In this document: piece by piece, positions 49,180-62,200 of the stretch
How the letters are laid out: every line of letters begins with the position of its first letter
Numbering within the stretch: the stretch's first letter is position 1
Source of the DNA: Motacilla alba alba
Taxonomy: Eukaryota; Chordata; Aves; Passeriformes; Motacillidae
Length of the DNA stretch: 64,000 bases
Direction: 5' to 3'
NCBI RefSeq assembly: GCF_015832195.1
Contig: NC_052016.1
Location: 81,257,047 to 81,321,046, forward strand
Notes under the pieces: generated by a model
What the model saw: the letters and a program-made list of their open reading frames with translations, nothing else
What the model was told of the DNA's origin: nothing
The model's database searches: none
Program-made: the position numbers and the translations under genes

Positions 49180-49193
49180 ACACCAGGGGGCAC
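49180..49193 (+). promoter_or_regulatory. CTCF-like motif
   Basis: ACACCAGGGGGCAC matches the vertebrate CTCF core CCASYAGRKGGCRS at 13 of 14 positions, including the invariant AGGGGGC core. It stands in otherwise AT-rich single-copy DNA. Occupancy is untested. Confidence 0.4.
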
Positions 49194-49698
49194 ATCTTAA
49201 CAGACAATATAGAGTGTCCTGAGATGATGCATCCTTAATACATGTGGTTAAGTGACAATTAGGGAATTAAGTGTAATTAAACTACTTCCACAGTGAAGCG
49301 GAGAATACAAACAGGAAGACTTGGACTAACTGGATTTTACATTGTAGAATTTTGGAATCCCAAATGGCAGTTCAGGGTAGTCAACCTGCTGAACCCTTCA
49401 GTGGCCAGTCAGCAAATTTAGTATATGTTGAATGAAGATGCTAATTAAAAAGTGCTGAGGAAATGGACAAGATGCAAATCATGCTTTTGAACACTACATC
49501 AAGATCTGCAGAGAGACATTTCTTTTTGTTTTTAATTTAAAAGTCTAAAAGTAGATCTATATTTTCTTAGAATTTTATTTTAAAGGTATATTAATTGAAT
49601 ATACATAGAAACATACTATCCGAACAGTGAGAAAAGGATTGTAGATAGGCAATTTCTTTATTTTAGAGAATTTTAAACTCATCTTTATCTCTGGTTTA

Positions 49699-49735
49699 AA
49701 AACAAACAAACAAACAAACACGCAAACAAAACCCA
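49699..49735 (+). repeat. (AAAC)n microsatellite
   Basis: Seven AAAC-type units with one CGC interruption. Confidence 0.9.
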
Positions 49736-49889
49736 ATAAAACTATTCTTGTAGAAATCAGGACAATAATCAAAATCACTCCGTCCCATTCCGAGATGGGT
49801 TCTTCTAGTTGAGTTTGCTTGCTCCTAGAATAAGTTAAGCTTTTTTCTAGTTGATGTCCTGAATGTGTACTTCAAAGCACAGTGATCTT

Positions 49890-50145
49890 GCTTCAAATGA
49901 ATGCTCAGTGAATTAGGAAGAACATCTTTACTGTGCAGGTGATGGAACACTGGAACAGATTGCCCAGAGAGGTTGTGGAGTGTCACTCACTGGGGATACT
50001 CAAGAGCCATCTAGTCACAATCCTGCACAAGGTACTCTGGGGAGACCATGCTTGAGCAGGGAGGTTGGATGAGATGACCCACTCTATTCCCTCCCAGCCT
50101 GAGCCAGCTTGTGGTTCTGTGATTCTGCAATTCTGCAATTCTGCA
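49890..50145 (+). mobile_element. CR1 LINE 3' end with octamer tail
   Basis: AATTAGGAAGAACATCTTTA, GGTGATGGAACACTGGAACA, GATTGCCCAGAGAGGTTGTG, GAGTGTCACTCACTGGGGAT, CATGCTTGAGCAGGGAGGTT, GGATGAGATGACCCACTC and CCCTCCCAGCCTGAGCCAG match CR1 in order. It ends in four octamer-like units (GGTTCTGT, GATTCTGC, AATTCTGC, AATTCTGC), the diagnostic CR1 3' terminus. 5'-truncated, non-coding; among the best preserved tails here. Confidence 0.92.
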
Positions 50146-50526
50146 TGATTGTACATAACTACTGCCCAGAGGGAGTGGAAAAATAAACCTTGGTCTTGAG
50201 AAGAACCAGGGAATCCATTTTTTTGCTCAGGAATGGTAGACACACATCTGTGACATGAAGGTTTGCCACGCTGCTGCTTCCTCTAAGAATCTGTCTGCTG
50301 AAAGATGTAAATCTTTCCAAGATGAGAGTTATATGACTGGGTGAGTTCTTAATTCACATCATAAACATTGAGATAAACATCAATTTTTTACAGGAGCACA
50401 TCTGGTTTGATGGCAGGTATTTAGGGTGGGGGATTCCTCTCAATTAATTTTCAAGTCAAAGGGAGGTATATATTATAAAAGTAGAAATAGGTGCCTGCAG
50501 AATATTACTAATTTCCTCCTTTTTAA
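50146..50526. other. Single-copy DNA, nothing recognised
   Basis: Short spacer between the CR1 tail and the next LTR; no gene or repeat seen. Confidence 0.6.
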
Positions 50527-51104
50527 TGTTTCTTTTTTGGGTCTGGCTGGGAAGGAGTTAACTTTCTCTGTAGCTGCCCTCATAATGGTGTGCTTTGTGT
50601 TTGTAGTAAAACAACTAAGATAAGACACCAGAGTTTTGGCTACTGCTGCACACCATCAAGGCTATCTCTCCAGCTTACTAGCACCACCAAAGGCCAGCAG
50701 AGCAGGGAGGGACAGGAAGGTTTAAGGAGTGGCTGTGGGGGAGGTCTGGTAGTAGTGTCAGTCTGGGAGAGTTGACCCAGACTGACCAAATGGATATTCC
50801 ATGCTACATGATGTCATGCTCAGCAATAAAATATAAGAGAAAGGAGGAGGAGAGGGACATCTGTTATTAAGGAGTTTGTCTCCCAAAGCAGCTCCCATGG
50901 GTAATGTGGCCCTACTTCCCAGTGGCTGGAAGTGGTTGGACATCACCATTTGATGGGAAGAAGAGAATATGTTTCTTCTTTTTTTGCTTTACTTGTTCAT
51001 GCAGCCTTTCCTTTCCTTCATTAAACTTTTTTTTATCTACACTGAAGATTTTTTGATCTTATTTTCTCCACCTGCCCTGCTGAACTCAAGGTCAATCCAC
51101 TACA
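50527..51104 (+). mobile_element. Solo avian ERV LTR, sense plus
   Basis: Starts near TGTTTCTTTTTTGGGTCTGG, then CTGGGAAGGAGTTAACTTTC, GACCCAGACTGACCAAATGG, ATATTCCATGCTACATGATG, TCATGCTCAGCAATAAAATA (TATA region near 50825), GAGTTTGTCTCCCAAAG, TGGATGGGA-like purine blocks and CATTAAACTTTTTTTTATC with an ATTAAA polyadenylation signal at 51020-51025. It ends CCACTACA. Both CA/TG edges are present but no target duplication is clear. No internal retroviral DNA flanks it, so it is a solo LTR. It belongs to the same superfamily as 47175 and 52013 but is diverged from both. Confidence 0.82.
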
Positions 51105-52012
51105 GTGTCTTAAGGTAACCTGAAACTCAAATATTCTATTTCTCTCTATTAGTTATGAGAGGGAGCTAGGATGATATAGTCAGCTATAATATACACACAC
51201 ACATACATATATATATGATATTTCACCAGATTAATAATTTCATTTTTTTCTTTAAAATTCAAAAATATTTTTGAAAGAGGACAAATACTTGAGCTTCTTG
51301 CTTTCTTTTAAAAAAAATAAATGATAAGGGAAAAAAACCAAACAAGAAGAACCAATTTAATGATGAAAATTAAGTTATTAGAATAATTACTTTTTAACTC
51401 TGGATCTTACATCAAACAATATTGATTCTTAATATTTTTATTAGGACAGCTCAACTTACATGTCTCATCAGGACTAATACAGTTTTTCAGAGGCTGTTGC
51501 TATATATACAATAACAAAATCCTCTTAGGAAATAGATGAGAGGTACATGTTCACAATATATTTTTCTATCCATCATTATGCAAGGCCTTTCTTGAAAAAG
51601 TTATCATCTGCAGAAAACTCATTGATATTGTCCATGTTTTTCCAAGTGATTTCTGCATGACAGGACTTTACTCACATTTATGTTTGAGTGGCTATTTTTT
51701 TTTCCTCATGCAAGAAATTTTCAAACCAGAACAGCACCTATCATATTTGATTTAAGGAAATAATAAAACAGCTTACAAGAAAATGAAGAAAATGTTTTTT
51801 ATTTATTCCCTAAAAGTATGACATGCTATATAAAAATTTTGGGGGATGTTGATTAGTTTTTGAAGTAATACCATGCCTCTGATAAAATAGAGTATGTTCT
51901 ACAAGAGTAAATATTAAGGGTTTTAAACCATAATGATGTACATCCTTGTAAAGTCATTTTTCTTATATCTTTACACTTTTTTTTTCTTTTCTTTTTTTTT
52001 TTTTTATTCTGT
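51105..52012. other. AT-rich spacer between two LTRs
   Basis: No retroviral coding remains, arguing against the flanking LTRs being one provirus. Contains an alternating CA/TA tract (51190-51217) and a T-rich run (51978-52008) abutting the next LTR. Confidence 0.6.
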
Positions 52013-52540
52013 AGGAGAATAGAGTTATTTCTTCTTAGCAGACGCTATGGTGCTGTGGTTTGGGCTTGTTCTGGGAACAGTACGGAGAGCACACTGATGC
52101 TCAACACCTGCACAGTGTCAAGGCTGTCTCTGTTTCCCCCACAGCCCTGCCAGTGAAGAGCCTGAAGATGCTCCACAAGCCTAGAGGGGAAACAGCCAGG
52201 ACAGCTGACCCCAATGGATCCAAGGAATACTGCATACCACGCAGTGCTGTGCTCAGCAATGAAGGGCAGGGGAAGAAGGGGGGACATTGGGAGTAGCGGT
52301 GTTTGTCTTCCCAAGTAACCATTGCACTTGAGGAGGCCCTGTTTTCCTGGAGATGGCTGAGCACCTGTCTGACCATGGGAAGCAGTGAATGAGTTCCTTG
52401 CTTTGCTTTGCTTGTGGACCCAAATTTTGTTTTGCCTATTAAACTGTCTTTATTTCATATCTATTTGTAGTATTTATCTTTGCCATTCTCTCCCCCATCT
52501 AATGTTGGACACTTGAGTCACTGTCATGGTAATGTTTTAG
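52013..52540 (+). mobile_element. Solo avian ERV LTR, slightly 5'-truncated, sense plus
   Basis: Begins AATAGAGTTATTTCTTCTTA (the family's ATAGAGTTAATTTTCTTCTTAG, so the first ~17 bases are lost), then CACAGTGTCAAGG, GACAGCTGACCCCAATGG, GTTTGTCTTCCCAAGTAACC, TTTTCCTGGAGATGGCTGAG, CCATGGGAAGCAGTGAATGA and CCTATTAAACTGTCTTTATT, with ATTAAA at 52438-52443 as polyadenylation signal, and ATTCTCTCCCCCATCT in U5. The TATA region has decayed. Open frames on both strands within it are artefacts of its higher GC content. Confidence 0.87.
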
Positions 52541-55265
52541 ATTTGCTCTTTCACTTCATATGTTTTGTGTATTTGGGCCTAAAACTGTCAATGTAGCTGT
52601 AAGACTAGCTCTTCATTTCATATTCAGTTGAATTTATTGGCCTTAACTTGCATGGTTTTAAGCCATTTATTATTTGTTAGCCTATGAGTACCTCTGTCTG
52701 GGTTGCCAGATAAATCACCTATAAAATAATCATGCCTTCCTAGAGCAATAGGTATAGGTCAGACATGAAACACCTGAAAATTTCAAATTATAAAATTTTA
52801 TCATCAAGATTTAGGCACCTTAATTTTAACACCAGATTGTATTTTGACATTTAAATTACAAAAATTTGAAATTAATTGACACAATTTGTATTTAGTTTAT
52901 TTTTCTGAAAAAGAATAATTAGGTGGTTCTTCCCACTGTTACCTCCAAGCAATAATTTGAATGAAAGAATAAACACATACGTATGAAAATATTCATTTGC
53001 GAGATCTTCAGAATTCAGCAATAAATAAATATTCATGGTATTGCTCTCTCTTTTCTAAAAGATGACACCAGAAACTAAAACATGTTTATTTTTAATGGAA
53101 TACATGCTCTAAATTACTCTAGTTCAAGAAATGGAACTTTCATGAGTACGGTTGTTATCCTTTAAGCCTCTAATTGCTCAAGGTTATGACATTATAGTAA
53201 TTATTTTGTAATTATCTCTTTTCCAGTATTCTAGGCACTGTCATTGAAAAACTGCTTGTTTTCCTTGTTTTTGTGAATGCAATACTTATTCAGATAGAGG
53301 TTTATGTGAATCATTTTAATTGAAAATAAATTATAATTAGAACATATTTGCTTAGAAATAGGAAGTCACATAGCCGTGTTAATGATTCATTGTTTTTTGT
53401 ATGTAATAAATAAATGATAGGTCTTACATGCAAAAAAATGGGAATAACTTTGATGTAAATCCACGTTTATTTCTCATGGTAATGTGATAATGTATTTTGA
53501 TAGATCTGTTCATTGTTGAAAAGTTTTAGACCATCTATGCTTTAGAAACATTACTTGGCAGCACTTGGCCTTCTAAAGGTAATTTAAAAATGACTTTATC
53601 GTTAAATATGATGTTTAGATCTTTGGAAAAATATGTATTGTTCAATAGCAATTTTTAAAAGTTTAACTTTGCTGTCTCATATTACTGCTCATATACTGAA
53701 AAGTACCGAAAAGTTTCTCATTACATATAAAACATTCCAAGACATAATTAAGACCAATTTTTCTCTTTAAAAATTTGAAGTACTTTAATGTTTTATAAAT
53801 TAAATTTCAATCAGAAGAATTTATATAGATAGTACACAAGCTCTTGTCTCTTAACTACATTGTTGTGAATCCTGACCATTTCACAGATTGAACAACATAC
53901 AGATTATTCACTTTTGCTTTTTTTTAGAATGCTTTGTGTTTCTCTCCATGTAAGATAAGATAACAATATTTTAAAATCTTAAATTGTGATTCTGCAAAGT
54001 ACTTATGTGATGTGGTAGTAGAAAATTATTACAAGTAAGTTAGTTGCTAAGTTATGATTCTCAAATACTTCTCAAGATGCATGAAGACTCCCATCTTTTA
54101 TTGAAACATGTAGCATCAAGGCTACTATCAAATTCTGTAAAAAAAAATAAAACATAAAAATGCTTTCAAGCACTTTGAGGAAAGATGTGAAAGCAAAAAA
54201 GAAAAAGAAAGAACTACTATGCCAAGCAAAAGCAACTTGCATTTATTCCTTTTCAAAAAATTCAGGATTTTGTGTTAAATCATTAATAAAAAAACTTACC
54301 AGAACTGTAAAGGAAAGGTTTTACAACTTATTCAAACAAGTGGAAATAAATTTTGCAAATATGGTAAGTCAGTTAAAACTGATAAGATTGCAGAACCTGA
54401 AACTAGGACTATGCTGTATTCTTGTGTGTTTCTTGAATTGAGATTGTTTGTGTCTTCCCTTCTCCAGTTTTCTTTTAAAAATGTCTATGTACATAATTTC
54501 TTTAGCATAGTCCTTTTTTAAAGAAATTTAAACATCTTGTCTTTTAACAGCAGATAACTTAAATGGATTCAAGCTCAATTTCCTCTCTTTCTTTTACATA
54601 ACGTAAATATATTTGCCCTTTCCTAATTATACTTTCTATATAAATTCCTATTAGACCTTAAAAACTGAGTTGAGATAAACTTTCTAAATATTTTTTCCCT
54701 ACATTAAAATGTGCTTAAAATTACTAAAAATCAGTAGTAACATAACCACTACAGATTGAAAGAGAGGCAAGGAACAAAATAACATTGAGAGGATGAATTA
54801 AATTAATATTGTTTAGATTGAAAGAGCAGCAAGGAACAAAATAACATTGAGAGGATGAATTAAATTAATATTGTTTAATGGAAAGTATTTCAGTTAATTC
54901 CTTTTTCTACCTTTTCATTTTTAAAATGAATTTTGGAATTGCTTCTATCTTAATATCATTACACATTATTTAAAAAAAATCAAATATTGCAAATAGATTC
55001 TGGGTTTTTGTTTCTGTCAAAGTATTACAAAGTGCTTTTATATTGTATTTCTTTTAGTCTATCTATTAAAGCATTTTTAGTAACCAGTAGTCTGTGACTC
55101 TGTCAAAGTAGAGGATTAAATCTTCAAACTACAGCAATCTCAATGTCTAGAATAAGATAATAAAATACAATGTCATTAGTAGGACAATAATGTAGTGTAT
55201 TGAAAATGACAAAAAAATCCGAAGTTGGAATATTGCTTTGAAATCCAATTTTTAATTTGTAATAT
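52541..55265. other. AT-rich single-copy DNA with a recent tandem duplication
   Basis: No gene or transposon recognised. Contains the 62-base tandem duplication at 54753-54877. Confidence 0.55.
54753..54877 (+). repeat. 62-base tandem duplication, two copies
   Basis: Copies 54753-54814 and 54815-54876 both begin AGATTGAAAGAG and end AATTAATATTGTTT and differ at two positions (AGAGGCAAGG versus AGCAGCAAGG). The near identity points to a recent event. Confidence 0.95.
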
Positions 55266-56210
55266 TGTTAGAGGAAAATACCCCACTCAGGATTTGACAG
55301 CCCAAGAGAGATGAAGTTCCATAACTGCAGATCCCAACCACAGAGAGGTTGAAAATGTCCAGCAGACAAAAGTGCTCAAACCATACACACATGCACCCAC
55401 AGACAGAGATAAATACATAAATACTTACATGCATTCATGGGCAACAGCCCCAATCCTCACACAGTCATTTCAGCGGCATGAAAACAAACAGCACCAATGG
55501 GCTCAGCCGTTCAACCTGACCTTCACTTCAGCCACAGACTCTCCGGCTCACCTGGTCTCACTCCAGCTGCTGGCAACCCAGACTCCCATAAATGCACACA
55601 TGAGAGGCCCTTACTGAGAAACAGGCGAAAGCAGAGATCAGCTCGCACCCTCATACACACAGGACCAAAACTCCTCACCAAGGTTAGAGTTAGAAAGGAA
55701 TTTAATGGGAAGACATGACAGATGTCTCTCATCAGGCACAGGGCATAGCCAGACAAGCACATGAATCTGCTCATCCTTTTTATCCCCTTATCCTTCTGTT
55801 TCCTGCAATTGTTAGTCCCCAAATTACTTAACCTTCTCCCTTTTACTGCCATTTGTACCCCCTCTAAGTATCCCAAAATGAGTCATGTGCAATCTCAAAA
55901 TGCTTTTCCACTGTATCTTATAATGGTCCCCACAGCACCTAAACAGCAGCCCCTATCAGTCTGAAAAGTGTTCTGGAGAATCTCTCCCTGGACTCCTCCT
56001 GATGGGTTTCACACTTGGATATTTAGGCTGAGGCTATTATATTAGGTTTCTAGCTTGCCATTGTGCTTCCCTGTATTCTCTGGACTTGTGAAGATGGACC
56101 TTTGGTGGGCTGAGGATCCCTGTGACAGGCCTGGGAAGAGCCAGGCAGAGTATGTTTGGGGCTCCTCATCTGCTGTAGTCTATCTGTGTTCCTTTGAGGG
56201 TGTGGAGACA
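55266..56210 (-). mobile_element. Probable ERV solo LTR of a second family, sense minus
   Basis: A 945-base GC-elevated block begins TGTTAGAGGAAAATACCCCA and ends TGTGGAGACA, so it has the TG...CA edges of an LTR. On the minus strand GGGGATAAAAAGG (55776-55788) is a good TATA box and ATTAAA (55701-55706) a polyadenylation signal about 70 bases downstream, giving U3 about 460, R about 65 and U5 about 420 bases. The order promoter-signal-long U5 is LTR-like. I recall similar sequence in birds for the left third but cannot name the family. No target duplication is clear (AATAT left, AGATT right). The 117-codon minus-strand open frame inside is not protein-like enough to call. Confidence 0.55.
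55701..55788 (-). promoter_or_regulatory. LTR TATA box and polyadenylation signal
   Basis: On the minus strand GGATAAAAAGG is followed about 75 bases later by ATTAAA. The close spacing predicts a short R region and fixes the transcriptional sense of the element. Confidence 0.45.
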
Positions 56211-59200
56211 AGATTTTTTTGACTACAAAATTACCAAATACCTTTCTAGAAAGTTTAATTTTCAATTTTATTTTAAATAAATAAAATAATAAAAAACATG
56301 AACGTCTTTTGACCAATTCTGGATATTAATGGATACTTTGAAATATTTTACAGAAGCTGAATTTATTATGAAGATTCCTTTGGGCACTAAAGTGAATGAC
56401 AGCAGAGACAGTAATTAATAGACAGTATACTACCACTTTTGACAGTCTGAAGCATGACTCCAACATTGCTAGAAGCCTCTAGGACTGTGAGAAATAAATC
56501 ACATCAAGTAAAAGAAAAGCCAGTGGAAGCAGCCGTGGAAAAAATATGTATTGAGGCTTATTTCAATTAGAGTCACACAGATGAAAGTGAGAAATGTTGG
56601 ATTGATTGCAACTCAAAGAGATAGGAACTTAACTTCAGTCTCCAGTGAAGCATTAAAGGATAACTGAAAAGCACATTTTTAAGAGAAACATCTGTGGTAG
56701 GACCACCACAGATTCAATTTCAGCACTTCAGCCTGTATTTCTAAGGTGATAAAATGAATACAACCTTAAAAAACTAAACTGAGTTTAAAAACTTCACAGG
56801 AAATATGTGGGTTGACACAGATTGATCTGATAGGTGTAGGATGCCTATAGCTCTATCTTGGCGGTCTCATTGGGCGATAATTGCATCAGAAGTGGATCCC
56901 AAACAGCAGTTTTGATCTGATGCATTTTGCAGACCTATAACATCAGTAATATTTTATTTTATGGAGCCACACTTGAGAAAGTATTGATGTCAATAGAAAA
57001 AATGAGTTAGAAAAATAGCCAGGATCAAAATGTTAGTACCAGTCAAGGAATTTTATGATCAAGAACAGAAAGTACTATTTTTTTGCATTTAATTAATTAG
57101 ACACATATATGGTAGAAGTCATGATAATGAACAGACTTAAACTTACACTCTGTTCTGCTCTGTTTATGAAATAAGTACACATGAAACAAATCCCATTGAG
57201 AGCTATGCCTCTGGCAACCCAAGGCTTGCTTCTTTCTATGGCATAATTACTTATTCTAGCTACTTATTGAAGGAAGCCTTTAAAACCTGAGAGCTTCTTT
57301 TCCTTTAGGGAAGAAAAGGAAAAAAAAAAAGAAAAAAAAGAGTTAAAGAAAGAAGGCGATATCTTTCCAAAGGCATCACAAATGCAAAACATACCGAGTA
57401 GGTCTGAGGATATGTATAAATTTACATGGGACCTGTTGAAACAAAGTGACAGCATGAAACTTTTGTGAGAAAATATTACATTTTTATTCACTACCCATCT
57501 GATCTGGCACTTTCAAAAAATGAGTAGTTAATGTTTAGGTAATTCTCCTTAAAAAGGGATTAAACATGCAGATAATGCCATTAACCCAACAGGAAAGAGG
57601 TCTTACAACCAGTCACCTTAGTCCAATATTGATGCCACGTGTCAGGTCTGACACCCTGAGCATGCACAGAACACATTGGCCAGCATGGGAAAGCTGTAGA
57701 CATGGAGCTGCATGTGCAAACAGACTGTGGGACTGACTGTACCATTGCTGGTCTTTAAAGGGCATGTTTAGAATGATTTTCTAAATAATGCTGTCTAGAA
57801 GTCAAATCAGAAAGTTGCTGGGCCTGCATTTCCAGTTGTCAGTCAAACATTTCATCTGAGACTGGTGACTGGCCATCTTAGTACTTCAATCTATTTCAAA
57901 TAAAATCAGATCCATTTTAACTGCCAGAGAAATGACTTGCAACTCTACTTGAGAGAATACAAACCAGCATACACGTACATCTTTTATGGCAAGCATCAGA
58001 TAGGATAAGATATGAAAGGAAACTATTCACCTTTAATATTCCATTTACCCTAACTTATTTGTCCAGTGCTTAAGGTGCTTACCAGAGAGAAAGGAAATCT
58101 TTGGCATGTGTATTTTATTCAATATCTGTTAAGAATAGAAAATTAACAAACAAGCAAAAGATTGGTAGAACAATTCTTGCTTGTTTAAGAATATTCCAGG
58201 AAAACAGACATCTTTGTCCAAGTGAATATCCTGAACATATGTTTGAAGAGTTTCCCTCTCCAAGGACTTTCTTTCCAAGTACTATTTTTTAATCTTTGCC
58301 ACAGGTGTGACTCTTAATCACTTGGATGGGAGAAAGTGAGGTTCTTTGTATTGTCATATTTAATTAGGGTGAGCTGCAGATTAATATTTAAAGCAAGGTG
58401 CTAAGGGGAGCCTGGAGATGTGAAAAGATTTAGCAGTTTATTTCTTTTTTAATGAATTCTCTAACCTCTGAGGCACTTCTTAAAAGAAATAAACAGTACT
58501 GGTTCTTTGTTTAGTTTGATTGTTGAAAAAATGAAAACTCCTTCTTTTGGAAAAATAAACTTACAAAGAAAATTTTAAATGAGGATAAAGTACAAACTAG
58601 CCAGATTTATGAATTTTTAACTAGATTTAGCAGGGGGTGGGGTTTTGAGTAACAAAGACCCAAGCCCTCCTGATATTCTAGGAACCAACAGGGAAAAACT
58701 ATTGTGTAATGCTTCAAAGGAATTAGGACACGTTCCTCTACGAAGTTGACATATGAGTCCCAACTCTATATCAATGCATGGCTAACAACCAGGAGTTGAT
58801 AGCCACTGTCCATCTAGAAACATGACCTGTCTGCTATCAATGAAAAAGTGCCAGAATGAATTGAATTACTGAAACAGTGCAATGAGCAGCTATAAACCAT
58901 ACAGAGGAGACAGGGAATAAAGGAGAGGCAGGAGCATTTTTCTCTTTGGAGAAAAATGGACTGACTGCAGAGAATAGTCTTTCAAAACAGTTATGAACAG
59001 GTTGAGAGATTATGAGTGAAAATTAAGGGCCAAGACAGTAAAGGAAACCTCACATTTGGGGTTTGCTTCAGGCCACACTGAAAAAGGGGTCTGATAGATG
59101 AAGAGGTTCTTAATTTAGTCACTTAGAATGAAACAATTACATTACCTTCATGCAATTTTTTTGTGTTACTGAAAAGCTCACTTTCAATAGCTGTCAATAT

Positions 59201-62200
59201 AATATCAAACATGTGGTCTTGAAGTTAAATGAAAACTGTACATCAAAGAGCTAAATATCTGGTGTTAAAAACATCCAACAAGTGTTCCTAGACCTGCAAT
59301 ACACTATTTCCTAAATATATGCAGAATTTTGGTAGAAGTAAACACAGAAAACTTCAAAGATTGAAAATATGTGGTTTAGATGTAAGTAAATTATGCATAG
59401 AACAGTAAAATTCTCTGTGTTTTGGAACAAAAGTGAAATTTTAATGGGAAAACATATGAATTCTTATCCTTTTCTTTCAATGTAGCTACCTGTAATATTT
59501 TTTTTCCGAACTGACAAGAATTGAATTAGTAATGTAATGACAAACCAGAACAACTCTATCTGACAGAAAGAAGTAGATCTTCTACCTAGAATCTAGTTCT
59601 CTTGCTTGCAATATCAAAATGGAAAAAAAAATTCCTAAACTTTTAATTTGCACAATGAAAATATGCAAGGGACAAATGAAGCAGATTAACTGTTACTATC
59701 CTTCATCTGTACTAACTAGATAGAGGTTTTATAGTATGAGACTGGAAAGTGGCCTTATGGGGTTTTGCAGGACCAGGAAGCAAAGACAGATGATAGCAAA
59801 ATGACATGATAAAAAGTTGCAAATTTTGCTAATGTCATGTCTACAGATTCCTTCTTTAACATTAAGGGAAAATAATCACCACAGGGCATGGTATTTCTGA
59901 TTCCCTACTAGGCAACAGCAGTATCTCAGGAGGAGATAATATGGTAAAAATGGGGGTTAGATGAATAGCAGAGATCTATTTTATGATGATTTATATAAAG
60001 CATTTAGTCACATTTTCCTCTTCCTTTTATATAGTACTGAAAATAAATATACTTTAGTGTTTAATGATCTTTTAGGGTTGTGAGGTTTATGTGGGGACTT
60101 TTTTCTTTTTTTTATGTTTGTTGGGGTGTGTGTTTTCTTTCTTAGAGTAATTTTTACACTCTAAAAAAAAAAAAAAGTAATTTTTCATTTAAGGATTTTA
60201 AGGATGGAAGTCACAGAAGACTGAGAATTCCAATTTGCATTACTATGTACTAGATTCTTTTGGTAAATGTAGTAATGATGGAAAACATTTTAAAACAACT
60301 CATGAAGCAGTGTAAGTGGAAAATAAAAGAGAACACACAAGCAGGAAAATATCTTGCTCCAACTTGAATTACACTGGTCTATTTGGGGATAATTGAATAC
60401 ATGTTTATCACAACTGCCTTTTTAAAATTTTCTTTGGGAAAAATATGCATCTGAACTTACACTATGTGGCTGCCAGCAATTTCAAGAATATATATTCTTT
60501 CAACTGTAATATTCATGTCAACATCTGCAGAACAATCCCTTCTGTTCATTTCCAGGGAATAAGCAGTGTAGGCGTAAATAACAGCATCAAGTGCTGGATG
60601 TTAGGTTAATGTCTCTAGCCAACCTCTACACCTATAAATGAATAGGAAGGTTTTTGCCAACAAAAAATAACCTTTACTTATATGTACTGTTCAATTAATT
60701 CAGCAGGAATATTAGGAACTTTTGATTTGATTGCTTTGAGTGCTATTTTCTCTCAATTTATTTCTGTATTATGTGTTTTGACCTGGGTCTGTGCATTCAA
60801 GGTATTTTAATTATCCATATGCTTGGAACACTAAATATCTGTTCTGTGATGAATTTGCAGTATTTCTTCATAAAATTCGAGCTGAGAAATTATTTTTTGT
60901 ATTCAGCTGAATGCCTGCTGACTGGTGAAGTGGACATTAGACTTGGTTGATGTCTTGGATTCCTCCAGGCTATAATGTTAATTTTTCACTTGTAAAAGAT
61001 ACCCTTGCTTCTATTGTAAAGACCCTTACTATACTATTCTTTGTAGCCTTATTTCTATGCTACTAAGAAGAAAGCATGCAGACATACAATCTGTGAACCA
61101 CAATGCCATAAGATACTTCTGCAAGGGAAAATAATTCACTCCTCACTCCTTCCATTTCATTTCATAGCAATACTTAATCGGTAAATTAATTAAACATGTA
61201 AGCAGGAGCAAAAAATCTCAGTTTCTAAACTTTTACAATTTCACAAAATCGAGTCAGAATTTAAAAGTTTCATTATTGTAATGCACTGAATAGTTGATTA
61301 TATAGTGCCAACACCCAAAAATATTCTACATGTGTTGTTGCTGCCAAAATCCTATATACCTAGAATAAAACACAAGCAAGTTAAATGAAAGTGTGAACCA
61401 TGCTTTATGAGTTTTTTACATTTACATGTTACTAGCCTCAGTTTTCCTCAAGAAATTATCAACAATGTATCTCAGACAACAATAGTTTTATAGTTCTCAC
61501 TGTGTATATGAATAGATCCAAAGTCTTATTTCTGTACTCTCATCCTGCATAATACTATTTATATAAGTACTGCCTCTTCAGAAGTTATTTTTGTAGCCTA
61601 ATTATTGCAATTTCTCACAGGAAAAGTTCATCTGCCAATGTGGTTGCTCAAACTGACTTTCAAATCAGAGGTTGTCATACATGCAAAATCTCCTTTCTGT
61701 ACTTAATTGGGAATTCTTAAGTCTGTACTTTTATGGTTTGTAGGGAAAAAAATGGTTTCTCCTATCTTCTATTTTCCCAGGACCAAGTCTGCATATATAT
61801 TTCAAGACTTTTTTTCACACTATAAATAACAATTCTACCTGTTTCACAATACCACCTGTCAAAAATGAATGCTTTTGTAGTCAATTGTGGACACAACAGA
61901 CTTATTGAAAATGGGTTTTTAAAATTTTCTTATTATATTTTTCATTGCAATTAATACCATTTTAATAAAAATTCTATGTTTTCTCAACATGACTAATAAG
62001 GAGAGAAAAATTCTGTCAGAGAATGGCAAATTTTTTATCATTAACAGAAATTTCTAAAGCATTTATTATCTTTCCTTTATTAATGTGCAAAAATCATCCT
62101 CAATATTGTCATGTTTAGACTTGAGCTTCTCAGACATTGAAACGTTTTCAAAGTTTTTCAGCTTCTGTGTTTGGGGGTTTTGTGAGAGCCCTTGATATTG

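Larger units (their letters stand above)
47561..49889. other. AT-rich single-copy DNA
   Basis: No gene or transposon recognised. Contains a CTCF-like motif (49180-49193) and an (AAAC)n tract (49699-49735). Confidence 0.55.

Noticed and set aside
50527..52540. Two neighbouring LTRs as the 5' and 3' LTRs of one provirus
   Set aside because: They are strongly diverged from each other and the 0.9 kb between them shows no viral coding, primer-binding site or polypurine tract.
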